A stretch of DNA of 7,535 bases, from positions 1-7,535 of the forward strand of contig QIFJ01000120.1 of the NCBI GenBank assembly GCA_003229755.1, read 5' to 3'. The stretch's first letter is position 1. Each line of letters opens with the position of its first letter. This DNA comes from Pseudomonadota bacterium. Lineage in GTDB: Bacteria; BMS3Abin14. Position numbers and translations under genes: made by a program. Shown here piece by piece: positions 1-5,691 of this stretch. The notes under the pieces are model-generated. The model was not told the DNA's origin and ran no database searches. It saw only the letters and a list, made by a program, of their open reading frames with translations.

Positions 1-2
1 TT

Positions 3-551
3 TTCTCCTCAACTGTTTCCGGAATATCGGTTATCTGGGACCGGCAGTTCGGTTTTCTGAAGGTTATGCTTGTGGCTCCCATCCCGCGTCTGGCAATCGT
101 ACTTGGCAGAACAGCGGGGGGAACCACCACTGCGTCTATCCAGGCCATAATCTTCCTTGCGATCTCTTTCCTCCTGGGGGTGAGGGTTCCTTCTCCCGGG
201 GGGATCATTCTCGCCCTGGTTTTTATGGGCCTGATAGGGCTTTCTTTTTCCAGCCTGGGGGTCGCCCTGGCATCAAGGATGGAGGATCCTCACGGTTTCC
301 AGCTTATCTTCAACTTTCTGATAATGCCCATCTTTCTCCTCTCCGGAGCCCTGTTTCCCCTGGGCAACCTCCCTGCCTTCATAAAGGTGCTCGCCTATCT
401 CAACCCCCTGACCTACGGCGTTGACGGTCTCAGGTGGGCCCTCCTTGGTGTGTCCGAGTTCGGGCCGGCTGTTGACCTTCTCGTTCTCAGCGCTGTTTCT
501 GCCGGATTTCTGGTTCTTGGAGCGGTCCTGTTTCAGGGAGCCAAAATGTAA
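3..551 (+). CDS. ABC-2 type transporter permease, 5'-truncated
   Basis: This is the C-terminal part (182 residues visible) of the membrane subunit of an ABC-2 family exporter, open to the left edge in frame 3. The visible start reads FSSTVSGISVIWDRQFG, and the following stretch (DRQFGFLKVMLVAPIPR) is the amphipathic loop typical of DrrB/NodJ-like permeases. At least four hydrophobic segments follow, including SIQAIIFLAISFLLG, GIILALVFMGLIGLSFSSLG and FNFLIMPIFLLSGALFP, with the family signature around LSGALFPLGNLP and LNPLTYGVDGLRW and a last membrane helix ending at GAKM-stop. Such subunits pair with an ATP-binding subunit, presumably encoded upstream and outside the window, to export lipids, polysaccharides or drugs; the substrate cannot be told from this fragment. 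The ATG at 66 is internal, since the frame and the family homology continue upstream of it. The stop codon lies in a hairpin loop (541-563). Confidence 0.9.
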   Translation, partial: FSSTVSGISVIWDRQFGFLKVMLVAPIPRLAIVLGRTAGGTTTASIQAIIFLAISFLLGVRVPSPGGIILALVFMGLIGLSFSSLGVALASRMEDPHGFQLIFNFLIMPIFLLSGALFPLGNLPAFIKVLAYLNPLTYGVDGLRWALLGVSEFGPAVDLLVLSAVSAGFLVLGAVLFQGAKM

Positions 552-563
552 AAACCATTTTGG
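541..563. repeat. Hairpin spanning the permease stop codon
   Basis: The 8-nt arms ccaaaatg (541-548) and cattttgg (556-563) are perfectly complementary, with a 7-nt loop that contains the permease TAA stop. No U-tract follows on the + strand, so it is at best a weak terminator or an mRNA 3'-end stabiliser. The role is inference; the pairing is directly visible. Confidence 0.45.
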
Positions 564-565
564 CT

Positions 566-593
566 GTCCCAGGACCCAAGACCCATGTCCCAG
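566..593. repeat. Heptamer tandem array A (4 units)
   Basis: Four consecutive 7-nt units are visible: gtcccag, gacccaa, gacccat, gtcccag, with consensus G(A/T)CCCA(N). The array begins 15 nt after the permease stop. It is non-coding and lies in a convergent spacer. Its exact 7-nt phase sets it apart from simple low complexity. It resembles in style the heptanucleotide short tandemly repeated repetitive (STRR) sequences known from cyanobacteria, without sequence identity being implied. Confidence 0.7.
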
Positions 594-610
594 GTTAATT
601 GATACAAGTT

Positions 611-659
611 CGTGATGCGTGATGCGTAATGAGTGATTGGTGATTAGTAATTGGTAAAA
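611..659. repeat. Heptamer tandem array B (7 units)
   Basis: Seven degenerate 7-nt units run without a break: cgtgatg, cgtgatg, cgtaatg, agtgatt, ggtgatt, agtaatt, ggtaaaa, with consensus NGT(G/A)AT(G/T). The first two units are identical and the array drifts from a G-rich to an A/T-rich form along its length. Its sequence is unrelated to array A, which ends 17 nt upstream, yet the period is the same. No function is known to me. Confidence 0.75.
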
Positions 660-697
660 CCAGGTTAAAGGCTTCAGGGCCTTTTAACGGAACCTGG
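660..697. terminator. Stem-loop in convergent spacer, possible bidirectional terminator
   Basis: An inner stem pairs ttaaaggc (665-672) with gccttttaa (679-687, one bulged T) around the loop ttcagg. An outer stem pairs ccaggtt (660-666) with aacctgg (691-697), overlapping the inner arm at its base, so the two are partly alternative pairings. It lies between the 3' ends of the convergent permease and alpha/beta hydrolase genes, where a terminator is expected. There is only a short T run (682-685), inside the stem, so the terminator role is tentative. Confidence 0.4.
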
Positions 698-715
698 ATA
701 GCTCAATTGTATCAA

Positions 716-791
716 GCCGGGGTTTTGGTGAATCACGAAGCGAAGCTAAAAGGGGGTTGCGAAGGCGAGTGATTACACCCAAAAGCCCGGC
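716..791. repeat. Long imperfect inverted repeat downstream of the hydrolase gene
   Basis: The left arm 716-736 (gccggggttttggtgaatca plus c) is nearly the reverse complement of the right arm 769-791, with about 20 of 21-23 positions pairing apart from one mismatch and two single-base gaps. The arms enclose 32 nt that contain gcgaag three times in direct orientation. The right arm ends 15 nt before the alpha/beta hydrolase stop codon on its transcribed strand. It may act as a transcription end structure for the leftward genes or be a small palindromic mobile element; there is no coding capacity. Confidence 0.6.
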
Positions 792-805
792 CTTATGGAT
801 ACACT

Positions 806-1630
806 TTACTGATATCCTCCAATCGATGACAGAAACTCTTTCCACGCATTCCAGTAGATTTCTCCCCCAACGGCGTAGTTGTCGCTGTGATAGGCACCGG
901 GCACTTTTAGAAAGCTCTTCGGTTCCGGTGCGGACTCATACAGCTTCTGTCCCATGGAAAACGGAATAACCTCGTCGTTGTCACCATGAATGATCAGGAG
1001 AGGCGTGTCCGTTTGGTTGATCCTTCCAATATTATCCAGCTTCATAGTCATCAGCAGGTCCACAGGAAGGCCACCGTACATCATCCTCGCCACCTCTTTC
1101 GCGCTGGTAAAGGGGCTTTCCAGTACCATACCGCCCAGCTTTCCCTTTTCCCTGACAGCAAGGTCAACAGCAACAGCCGACCCGAGGGAGTGACCATAGG
1201 CGATCACTGATCCAGGGTCCGTCTTCTTCTCTTTGACGAGCCAGTCAAAAGCCGCCTCGGCATCCGCGTAAAGACCTTTTTCGGAAGGTTTTCCTGTACT
1301 CCTGCCGTAGCCGCGGAAGTCGAACAGGAGGCTGGAAACCCCCAGGTTCCGGGTCATGGAAACCAGAATTTCAACGCGGTCTGATATGTTGCCCGCATTG
1401 CCGTGAAGCCACAGGACCGTTGTGTCCGTGCTGCCCTTAACGTACCATCCGTGAAGCTTAACACCCGGACCGGCATTAAAATAAACATCCTCGTACTCCA
1501 ACCCAAAGCGTGAAGGCTCACCCAGAAATTCCCTCGTTGGGAAGAAAATAGCGTGCCTTTCCTGCCATCGTGCCAACAAAAACAAAGCCAGCAGCAGCAG
1601 GACCAGTGTTGCAATGGATTTCGTCAGCAC
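806..1630 (-). CDS. Membrane-anchored alpha/beta hydrolase, BEM46/ABHD13-like
   Basis: A 274-residue serine hydrolase. Residues about 5-21 (SIATLVLLLLALFLLAR region) form one hydrophobic anchor, followed by the IFFPTREF stretch common in the BEM46/ABHD13/YfhR group. The alpha/beta hydrolase core shows the oxyanion segment LHGNAGN (75-81), FDFRGYGRS (103-111), the nucleophile elbow GHSLGS with Ser148, an acid in HGDNDEVIP (Asp219) and His248 in AYHSD, so the catalytic triad is complete. Start: GTG at 1630, preceded by GAGG with 6-nt spacing. The gene starts 15 nt after the M16 peptidase stop, so the two are very likely co-transcribed. It probably faces the periplasm and cleaves an ester or peptide bond, but the substrate is unknown for most members of this family. 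Length and motifs match the family, with no sign of damage. Confidence 0.9.
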   Translation of the reverse strand: MLTKSIATLVLLLLALFLLARWQERHAIFFPTREFLGEPSRFGLEYEDVYFNAGPGVKLHGWYVKGSTDTTVLWLHGNAGNISDRVEILVSMTRNLGVSSLLFDFRGYGRSTGKPSEKGLYADAEAAFDWLVKEKKTDPGSVIAYGHSLGSAVAVDLAVREKGKLGGMVLESPFTSAKEVARMMYGGLPVDLLMTMKLDNIGRINQTDTPLLIIHGDNDEVIPFSMGQKLYESAPEPKSFLKVPGAYHSDNYAVGGEIYWNAWKEFLSSIGGYQ

Positions 1631-1645
1631 CGTGATCCTCGCACC

Positions 1646-4213
1646 TTACCTTACGATAACCTCTACCAGGTTCTTCCGGGGAAGGTATCTCGTCCAGACG
1701 CTTTTTACTTCATCCGGGGTCACCGACATCAGTAATTCACGAAAATCTTCACCGAAGGTATGATCAAGCCCGTTCTTTTCCGAGAGCCCCAGATAATAAG
1801 CTCGGTTTATGGAGGACAACATCCTCCTCTGCAATCGGCCAGAGATGGCGTTAACTCTTATATTAATCTCCTCCTGCGTGACATCTGACCTGCGAATGGA
1901 CTCTATCTCGCGCCGGATGCTCTTTCTTGCCCTCTCTATGTTATCCGGCGCTGTACCCATACTGAGCAGAAACAGGGAGCGGCCATCGAGATTTGAAAGT
2001 GACGCTCCCACTGAATAGGCAAGACCCTCTTTTTCCCTGAGGACAAAAGCGATCCGCTGATTTAATATTCCCGAGGCCACAGACAATGCCGGCATGTAGC
2101 CCCTTTCAGCTTCACCGGTTATGGAACCGATAGCCAGGGCTCCCTGGGGCTTGCCCAGCTTCCGCCTTACAACATGCTGCTTTTTTGTGATCGGCAAAAC
2201 GATTGGTGCCGGTGGTTTTCCTTCAGGTAGCGCGCTGAAGAGGGATTCAGCAATTTCCATTGATTCGGCCGCGGGCAAGCCGCTCACTATTGAAAGGATG
2301 ATGTTATTTCCTGTGAAATATTCTCCGTGAAATTCCTGCAGGTCCTCCCTTGTTATCGACTGAATGGAATCAGATGTACCGAGTACATCACCAGCAAGTA
2401 CACCGCCGTAAAGGTCCCGGGCAAGAAGTGTTGAAGAAACGGAGGAGGGGCGAGAGTTTCTGTATGATATAAGATCCAGGATTTTCTTTCGAACATCTTC
2501 GATCTCGTTTTCGGGAAAAGACGGTGAAAGCACTATCTCGGCCATCAGAGATGCCGCGTTTTCGGCCTTGTCCAGAAGAGACTCCATTCTGATGTATGAG
2601 TAGGTGCGGGAAGTATAGAAGTTGCCGAAGGGGTTATTCGGATTCCCTGCTGTGGACAGGGAAACACCCAGTTTCCTCAGTTCATCCTCTATTTCCTCCC
2701 TTGAACGTTCGTCAGTGCCACTTGTCAGCAACCGGTGCATAAAATCCGCAATGCCCTCTTTCCCTTCAGGTTCCAGAGATGAACGGTGCCTGGTCATCAG
2801 GTGCAAGGAAAACAGCTGTGAGCCTGGACGCTCCTCGGCGATTATAGTGATTCCGTTATCAACTGTTTTCCTTAATAAAAGTTCCCGGGGGGTTCCCGCT
2901 AACACATCCAGGCCGGTTTCGGGAACGACCAGCAGGGCAACGTAAGGTTTATCTATCAGGAAGGAACGGGAGGCCCTGTCCAGTTCATCCGGACCCAGAT
3001 TATCCCACCTTCCCGCCGACAACCCCTGTCCTGGTGCTCCTGATATAGCCCATGGAGCTTTCTCCATGAGAAAATAGTGGATCTTCTCACGACCTACAGT
3101 CTCTTCAAATACCAGCCTTTCACGCGTCTCGATCACCCTTTCAGGTGTAATGACTCCTCTGGTTGCCGCGGGAAGCGCGGTAAGTATGACCTCCAGAGCA
3201 TTATGGGGGTCTGTTTCTCCGGGGAAATCGGCCATTATTACGAAGCGGGAAAAATTACTGTTGATATTCAACGATGCGCTCACCGAGCGTGGCTTCATGC
3301 CGGCGCTTTCAAAGGCCTTTGCAAGCAGCCCCCCTCTTCCACCGAGAATGGACCCCAGGAGTTCAAGAGCCTCGGCGTCATCATCTCTGGGATCAGGACC
3401 GGCGAATCCGACCCTCACCTGGACATCGGGAACCCCGGTCCTCAAATTGTAGATACGACGCCCTGCCAGGGGCGGGGCGGCTGGTGCATTTCCTGTCTCG
3501 CCTCCTGGTCGGAAGCTGCCGAAGGTACGCTCAAGAGTCCGGAGAGCGGCCCCCTCATCGAAACCGCCGGACACGAGGAGGATCATATTGTCGGGACGGT
3601 AGGTCTTCAGGTAGAAATCTCTTATCCGCTGTCTTGTGGCGGATAACAGGCTGCTCTCACTTCCAAGGCCAGTATGGGAATATTGCGGATATAGAAGCCT
3701 CTGGAATACTTCATCGATCCTTGCGCCGGGCCTGCTTTTTTCCCTCAGGATCTCCTCCACAACAACCCTTCGCGCCTTTTCAAGTGCGGTACCTTCGATC
3801 ATGGAATTAAAGAGGATATCGGACAGAAGATCCATGAGTTGATCGTTGTAGTCCCTGTGACCCACCACTATAAAACCGGTGTAATCCGCCCTGGTGAACG
3901 CGTTAATGTATCCGCCTACACCCTCCACCTCCTTCATGATCTGTCCTTTGCTGCGCCGGTCGGTCCCGCTGAAGATCAGATGTTCCAGAAGATGGGAATA
4001 ACCTTTCTGCTCCACATTTTCCATTGCATAACCGGTCTTTACAAGTACCAGAGTGCCTACCAGTGGTGTTGTCTGCTCCCGTATAAGCCTGACTTCCATG
4101 CCGTTATCTAAAATATAGTTACCCGTAACATCCTCGCCAGCCGGTACCGCTTTAACATCTGCGTGAACCAAAATGGCCATGCTCAGGATCACAAATCTGA
4201 AAACAGTTTTCAT
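1646..4213 (-). CDS. Secreted M16 family zinc peptidase, two fused halves
   Basis: An 855-residue metallopeptidase of the pitrilysin/insulinase (M16) family. The N-terminal half carries the inverted zinc motif HxxEH as HLLEH (His74, Glu77, His78) in GYSHLLEHLIFSGT, with the third zinc ligand expected at Glu153/Glu154 in VVVEEI about 76 residues later. The second half (from about residue 450) has the same fold pattern, but the motif position reads DFMHRLLTSGT, so it is inactive; it keeps the Arg/Tyr segment LREKEGLAYSVGA (Arg726, Tyr733) that helps bind substrate in this family. One active and one inactive M16 half in one chain is the usual clamshell arrangement. The start at 4213 gives a clear signal peptide (MKTVFRFVILSMAILVHADVK), implying a periplasmic or outer-membrane-associated enzyme. 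The open frame continues to 4303, but that extension is made of palindromic repeat DNA and would bury the signal peptide. Only a weak ribosome site (gggg) precedes 4213. The likely role is turnover of peptides or small unfolded proteins in the envelope. Confidence 0.92.
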   Translation of the reverse strand: MKTVFRFVILSMAILVHADVKAVPAGEDVTGNYILDNGMEVRLIREQTTPLVGTLVLVKTGYAMENVEQKGYSHLLEHLIFSGTDRRSKGQIMKEVEGVGGYINAFTRADYTGFIVVGHRDYNDQLMDLLSDILFNSMIEGTALEKARRVVVEEILREKSRPGARIDEVFQRLLYPQYSHTGLGSESSLLSATRQRIRDFYLKTYRPDNMILLVSGGFDEGAALRTLERTFGSFRPGGETGNAPAAPPLAGRRIYNLRTGVPDVQVRVGFAGPDPRDDDAEALELLGSILGGRGGLLAKAFESAGMKPRSVSASLNINSNFSRFVIMADFPGETDPHNALEVILTALPAATRGVITPERVIETRERLVFEETVGREKIHYFLMEKAPWAISGAPGQGLSAGRWDNLGPDELDRASRSFLIDKPYVALLVVPETGLDVLAGTPRELLLRKTVDNGITIIAEERPGSQLFSLHLMTRHRSSLEPEGKEGIADFMHRLLTSGTDERSREEIEDELRKLGVSLSTAGNPNNPFGNFYTSRTYSYIRMESLLDKAENAASLMAEIVLSPSFPENEIEDVRKKILDLISYRNSRPSSVSSTLLARDLYGGVLAGDVLGTSDSIQSITREDLQEFHGEYFTGNNIILSIVSGLPAAESMEIAESLFSALPEGKPPAPIVLPITKKQHVVRRKLGKPQGALAIGSITGEAERGYMPALSVASGILNQRIAFVLREKEGLAYSVGASLSNLDGRSLFLLSMGTAPDNIERARKSIRREIESIRRSDVTQEEINIRVNAISGRLQRRMLSSINRAYYLGLSEKNGLDHTFGEDFRELLMSVTPDEVKSVWTRYLPRKNLVEVIVR

Positions 4214-4239
4214 TGCTATACCCCGGGTATCTTTATTAT

Positions 4240-4273
4240 TAGGGTCGTAAAAAGTCCATTCGTGGCTTTTTAC
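4240..4273. repeat. 34-nt hairpin repeat, copy 1
   Basis: The sequence tagggtc is followed by the palindrome gtaaaaag-t-cca / tgg-ctttttac (4247-4273): an 8-bp stem, one bulged T and a further 3 bp. It matches copy 2 at 5692-5725 at 32 of 34 positions, and the differences fall only in and next to the apical loop. It lies 27 nt upstream of the M16 peptidase start codon. No coding role is likely. Pairing in the stem with variation in the loop is what a conserved structural repeat would show. Confidence 0.75.
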
Positions 4274-4278
4274 TCCGC

Positions 4279-4308
4279 GGTAAGTGAAAAGTGTCATTTT
4301 CACTTACC
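4279..4308. repeat. Perfect 12-bp hairpin in the peptidase leader
   Basis: The arms ggtaagtgaaaa (4279-4290) and ttttcacttacc (4297-4308) are perfectly complementary around the 6-nt loop gtgtca. It lies 5 nt beyond copy 1 of the hairpin repeat and is part of the hairpin cluster between the HAD gene and the M16 gene. On the transcribed (minus) strand no U-tract follows, so it is not a standard terminator. Confidence 0.7.
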
Positions 4309-4314
4309 TCTCAA

Positions 4315-4343
4315 ATCAACGACTTGCGGTGCAAGTCATTGAT
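4315..4343. repeat. 13-bp hairpin with one mismatch
   Basis: The arm atcaacgacttgc (4315-4327) pairs with gcaagtcattgat (4331-4343) around the triloop ggt, with a single c/a mismatch in the middle. The words gactt and aagtc recur in the neighbouring hairpin at 4369-4390, suggesting that the two derive from one ancestral unit. Confidence 0.65.
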
Positions 4344-4368
4344 CTGGGCGCCCGTCAATGGGTGCGTT

Positions 4369-4390
4369 GATGACTTCTTGCGAAGTCATC
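4369..4390. repeat. Perfect 9-bp hairpin directly after the HAD stop codon
   Basis: The arms gatgacttc (4369-4377) and gaagtcatc (4382-4390) enclose the tetraloop ttgc. Read in the HAD gene's direction, the hairpin starts one base after its TAA stop (4392-4394). On the minus strand it is followed by caacgc rather than T residues, so a factor-independent terminator is not supported. It could protect the 3' end of the HAD message. A weaker wobble hairpin, gcgccc/gggtgc (4348-4365), stands between it and the 4315-4343 hairpin. Confidence 0.65.
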
Positions 4391-4391
4391 A

Positions 4392-5033
4392 TTATTTATT
4401 CTTCTCGTTAATGAGTCCGCACACGAAAAGATCCGTCTTCATCTGCCCCACACTGATGAACCTGCGGGATGTTATACCCATCGTCGCTGCCGCCCTGACA
4501 TGCTCTTCAATATCATCGAAGAACAGGCAGGCAACAGGATCACATCCCGCCATGTCGATTGCAGCTCTGAAAATCGCTTTATCCGGCTTTCTGCTGCCTG
4601 TTTCGAAGGAAAGAACCCTCCCGTCGAAGAAATTCAGGAAATTATAGTTATCAACGATGTATTTGAAGTGAATCGGGTCAGTATTTGAAAGAGCATAGAT
4701 CGACACACGTTGGGAGATCGACTTTGCTACCTCTATCACATCTTTCTTTTCAGTGAAGATCTGTGCCCACGCCAAATTGAACTCTTTGTAGGCAAGATCC
4801 GGCTGAAACTTTTGACTGTACCGCCTGAAAATCTCCTCTGATGATATTTCCCCCAGTTCGTGCCCTATCCTGAGCCTGTTTTCCAGCAGGTAATCTCTTA
4901 CCTCCTCCCAGTCAACTCCGGCTAATTTCCCCAGAGATTTCCAGGTCCTGGAATGGTCAAAATCCAGTAAAACACCTCCGATATCGAAAATAACAGCTTC
5001 AATCGGGCTGGTTTGAGCTGAACCTGCTGTCAT
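4392..5033 (-). CDS. HAD-superfamily hydrolase (YihX-like phosphatase subgroup)
   Basis: A 213-residue cytosolic hydrolase. HAD motif I is IFDIGGVLLDFD with nucleophile Asp17; the residue two further on is Gly19 rather than the usual general-acid Asp, as also seen in YihX-like proteins (FDxGxV). Motif II is ALSNTD (Ser116), motif III is GSRKPDKAIF (Lys149) and motif IV is FFDDIEE (Asp173, Asp174) for Mg2+ binding. A helical cap (about 30-95) sits between motifs I and II, as in subfamily IA. It most likely dephosphorylates a small phosphorylated metabolite; the substrate cannot be read from sequence. The start ATG at 5033 has GGAG six bases upstream. The gene lies 178 nt upstream of the M16 gene in the same direction, so a shared transcript is possible, though the space is full of hairpins. 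Confidence 0.9.
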   Translation of the reverse strand: MTAGSAQTSPIEAVIFDIGGVLLDFDHSRTWKSLGKLAGVDWEEVRDYLLENRLRIGHELGEISSEEIFRRYSQKFQPDLAYKEFNLAWAQIFTEKKDVIEVAKSISQRVSIYALSNTDPIHFKYIVDNYNFLNFFDGRVLSFETGSRKPDKAIFRAAIDMAGCDPVACLFFDDIEEHVRAAATMGITSRRFISVGQMKTDLFVCGLINEKNK

Positions 5034-5071
5034 TCATCTCTCCATCTTCGTGCAAATTACGGAAGTTACTT

Positions 5072-5099
5072 ACAATACAGCATAAGGAAAATGATACAA
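5072..5099 (-). promoter_or_regulatory. Possible promoter for the leftward HAD gene
   Basis: On the minus strand TTGTAT (5099-5094) and TATTGT (5077-5072) are separated by 16 nt and lie about 40 nt upstream of the HAD start codon. Both boxes are only partial matches to the sigma70 consensus. The location in a divergent intergenic space is the main support. Confidence 0.3.
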
Positions 5100-5218
5100 C
5101 CCAACATCACTTCCTGCAAGCAGCCCCAGGTTCGAGATCCTGGCATACCCCTCCCCATACAGCGAATTCTTAAAACAGCAGGCTGTAGCGTTACTGTTTG
5201 CAAGGTTTCAGGGACGCC

Positions 5219-5247
5219 TTGACAAGAATCCATTTTACCTATATCAG
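5219..5247 (+). promoter_or_regulatory. Probable sigma70 promoter of the 108-residue protein gene
   Basis: A perfect TTGACA (5219-5224) is followed after 17 nt by TATCAG (5242-5247; 4 of 6 consensus positions), or after 15 nt by TATATC. The expected transcript start would be near 5254, giving a leader of roughly 23 nt before the GTG start. ACCT/AGGT/ACCT half-sites spaced 9 bp apart (5237, 5246, 5255) overlap the -10 box and leader and could be an operator. Confidence 0.5.
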
Positions 5248-5263
5248 GTGAGCAACCTGTCAG

Positions 5264-5270
5264 AGGAGGA
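5264..5270 (+). promoter_or_regulatory. Ribosome binding site that fixes the GTG start at 5277
   Basis: AGGAGGA lies 6 nt before GTG 5277. The nearby ATG at 5272 is only one base from it and reads ATG-TCG-TGA, ending inside the GTG start, so GTG is the true start. Confidence 0.75.
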
Positions 5271-5276
5271 CATGTC

Positions 5277-5603
5277 GTGAAAAACAAGCTGGCAAAAGAT
5301 TTCAGGAACGAGATAAGCACCTACCTCAATGAGATAAAGTCAGACCTCGAGACTTACATGGGCTGGGCTATAATAGAAATCGACTCCACGGATAAAGTCA
5401 TGAGGGCGGCGGAAGTACTGGAAGACGCCATACATCGCCTCCTTACAATATCTTTTTACCTGGCCACATTCTTTGATGATGCCGATCCATCCCAGATCCT
5501 GTACGAGTTGGCTTCGGAGATCTCCACTGACCACACAAAAGAGATGAGCGAACTTATCAACGGAATGCTGATCCCGGATCCTCCCAGCAGAACAAAGCAC
5601 TGA
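5277..5603 (+). CDS. Uncharacterised acidic helical protein, 108 residues
   Basis: I do not recognise this family. The protein has no signal peptide, no membrane segment and no cysteine, so it is probably cytosolic. It has clearly more Asp/Glu than Lys/Arg and reads as three helical stretches, about residues 5-30, 36-66 and 70-97, with a short proline-rich tail (IPDPPSR). The middle part AAEVLEDAIHRLLTISFYLATFF has regular hydrophobic spacing, as in a helical bundle or dimer interface. Support that it is real: a strong Shine-Dalgarno AGGAGGA, a good promoter just upstream, and an uninterrupted frame with normal codon use. It stands alone, divergent from the HAD gene and separated by about 160 nt from the barrel gene. 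It might be a small regulator or adaptor, but nothing in the sequence shows DNA binding. Confidence 0.8.
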   Translation: MKNKLAKDFRNEISTYLNEIKSDLETYMGWAIIEIDSTDKVMRAAEVLEDAIHRLLTISFYLATFFDDADPSQILYELASEISTDHTKEMSELINGMLIPDPPSRTKH

Positions 5604-5607
5604 GATA

Positions 5608-5634
5608 CCCCAACTTCGGGGAACCCATCCTTTT
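5608..5634 (+). terminator. Weak stem-loop after the 108-residue protein gene
   Basis: cccc (5608-5611) pairs with gggg (5618-5621) around aacttc, 4 nt after the stop codon, and a tttt run follows at 5631-5634 after a 9-nt gap. The stem is short and the T run distant, so this is only a possible terminator. Confidence 0.25.
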
Positions 5635-5651
5635 CACCTGCACCAAAACTT

Positions 5652-5680
5652 TTGACAACCAGCAGGCCCTGCTGTAAATC
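5652..5680 (+). promoter_or_regulatory. Candidate promoter with dyad for the barrel-cytochrome genes
   Basis: A perfect TTGACA (5652-5657) is followed by 17 nt and TAAATC (5675-5680), a weak -10 box. The spacer holds the inverted repeat cagcag-gcc-ctgctg (5660-5674), placed where a repressor or a MerR-type activator would bind. It is about 90-115 nt upstream of the barrel gene start. The -35 box and dyad are directly visible; the regulatory role is inference and the -10 box is poor. Confidence 0.4.
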
Positions 5681-5691
5681 TACACTCTTGA

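Noticed and set aside
757..969. Plus-strand open frame opposite the hydrolase gene
   Set aside because: It is antisense to a well supported gene, starts inside repeat DNA and has no recognisable protein features.
3077..3810. Long plus-strand open frames (up to 189 codons) across the M16 gene
   Set aside because: They are antisense to an intact peptidase gene with clear catalytic motifs; composition is that of a complementary-strand shadow and no good ribosome site is seen.
4247..4390. CRISPR array as explanation for the hairpin cluster
   Set aside because: The hairpins differ from each other in sequence and length and there is no constant repeat separated by regular spacers.
5126..5153. tRNA T-arm-like stretch (ccagg, ttcgagat, cctgg) followed by ctccc-rich sequence
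   Set aside because: The loop is 8 nt instead of 7, and there is no matching acceptor 5' strand, D-arm or anticodon arm upstream. A remnant or attachment site cannot be excluded but is not supported.
5066..5320. Minus-strand 84-codon open frame over the divergent promoter region
   Set aside because: It overlaps the start of the 108-residue protein gene and the promoter signals, lacks a convincing ribosome site and has no family features.
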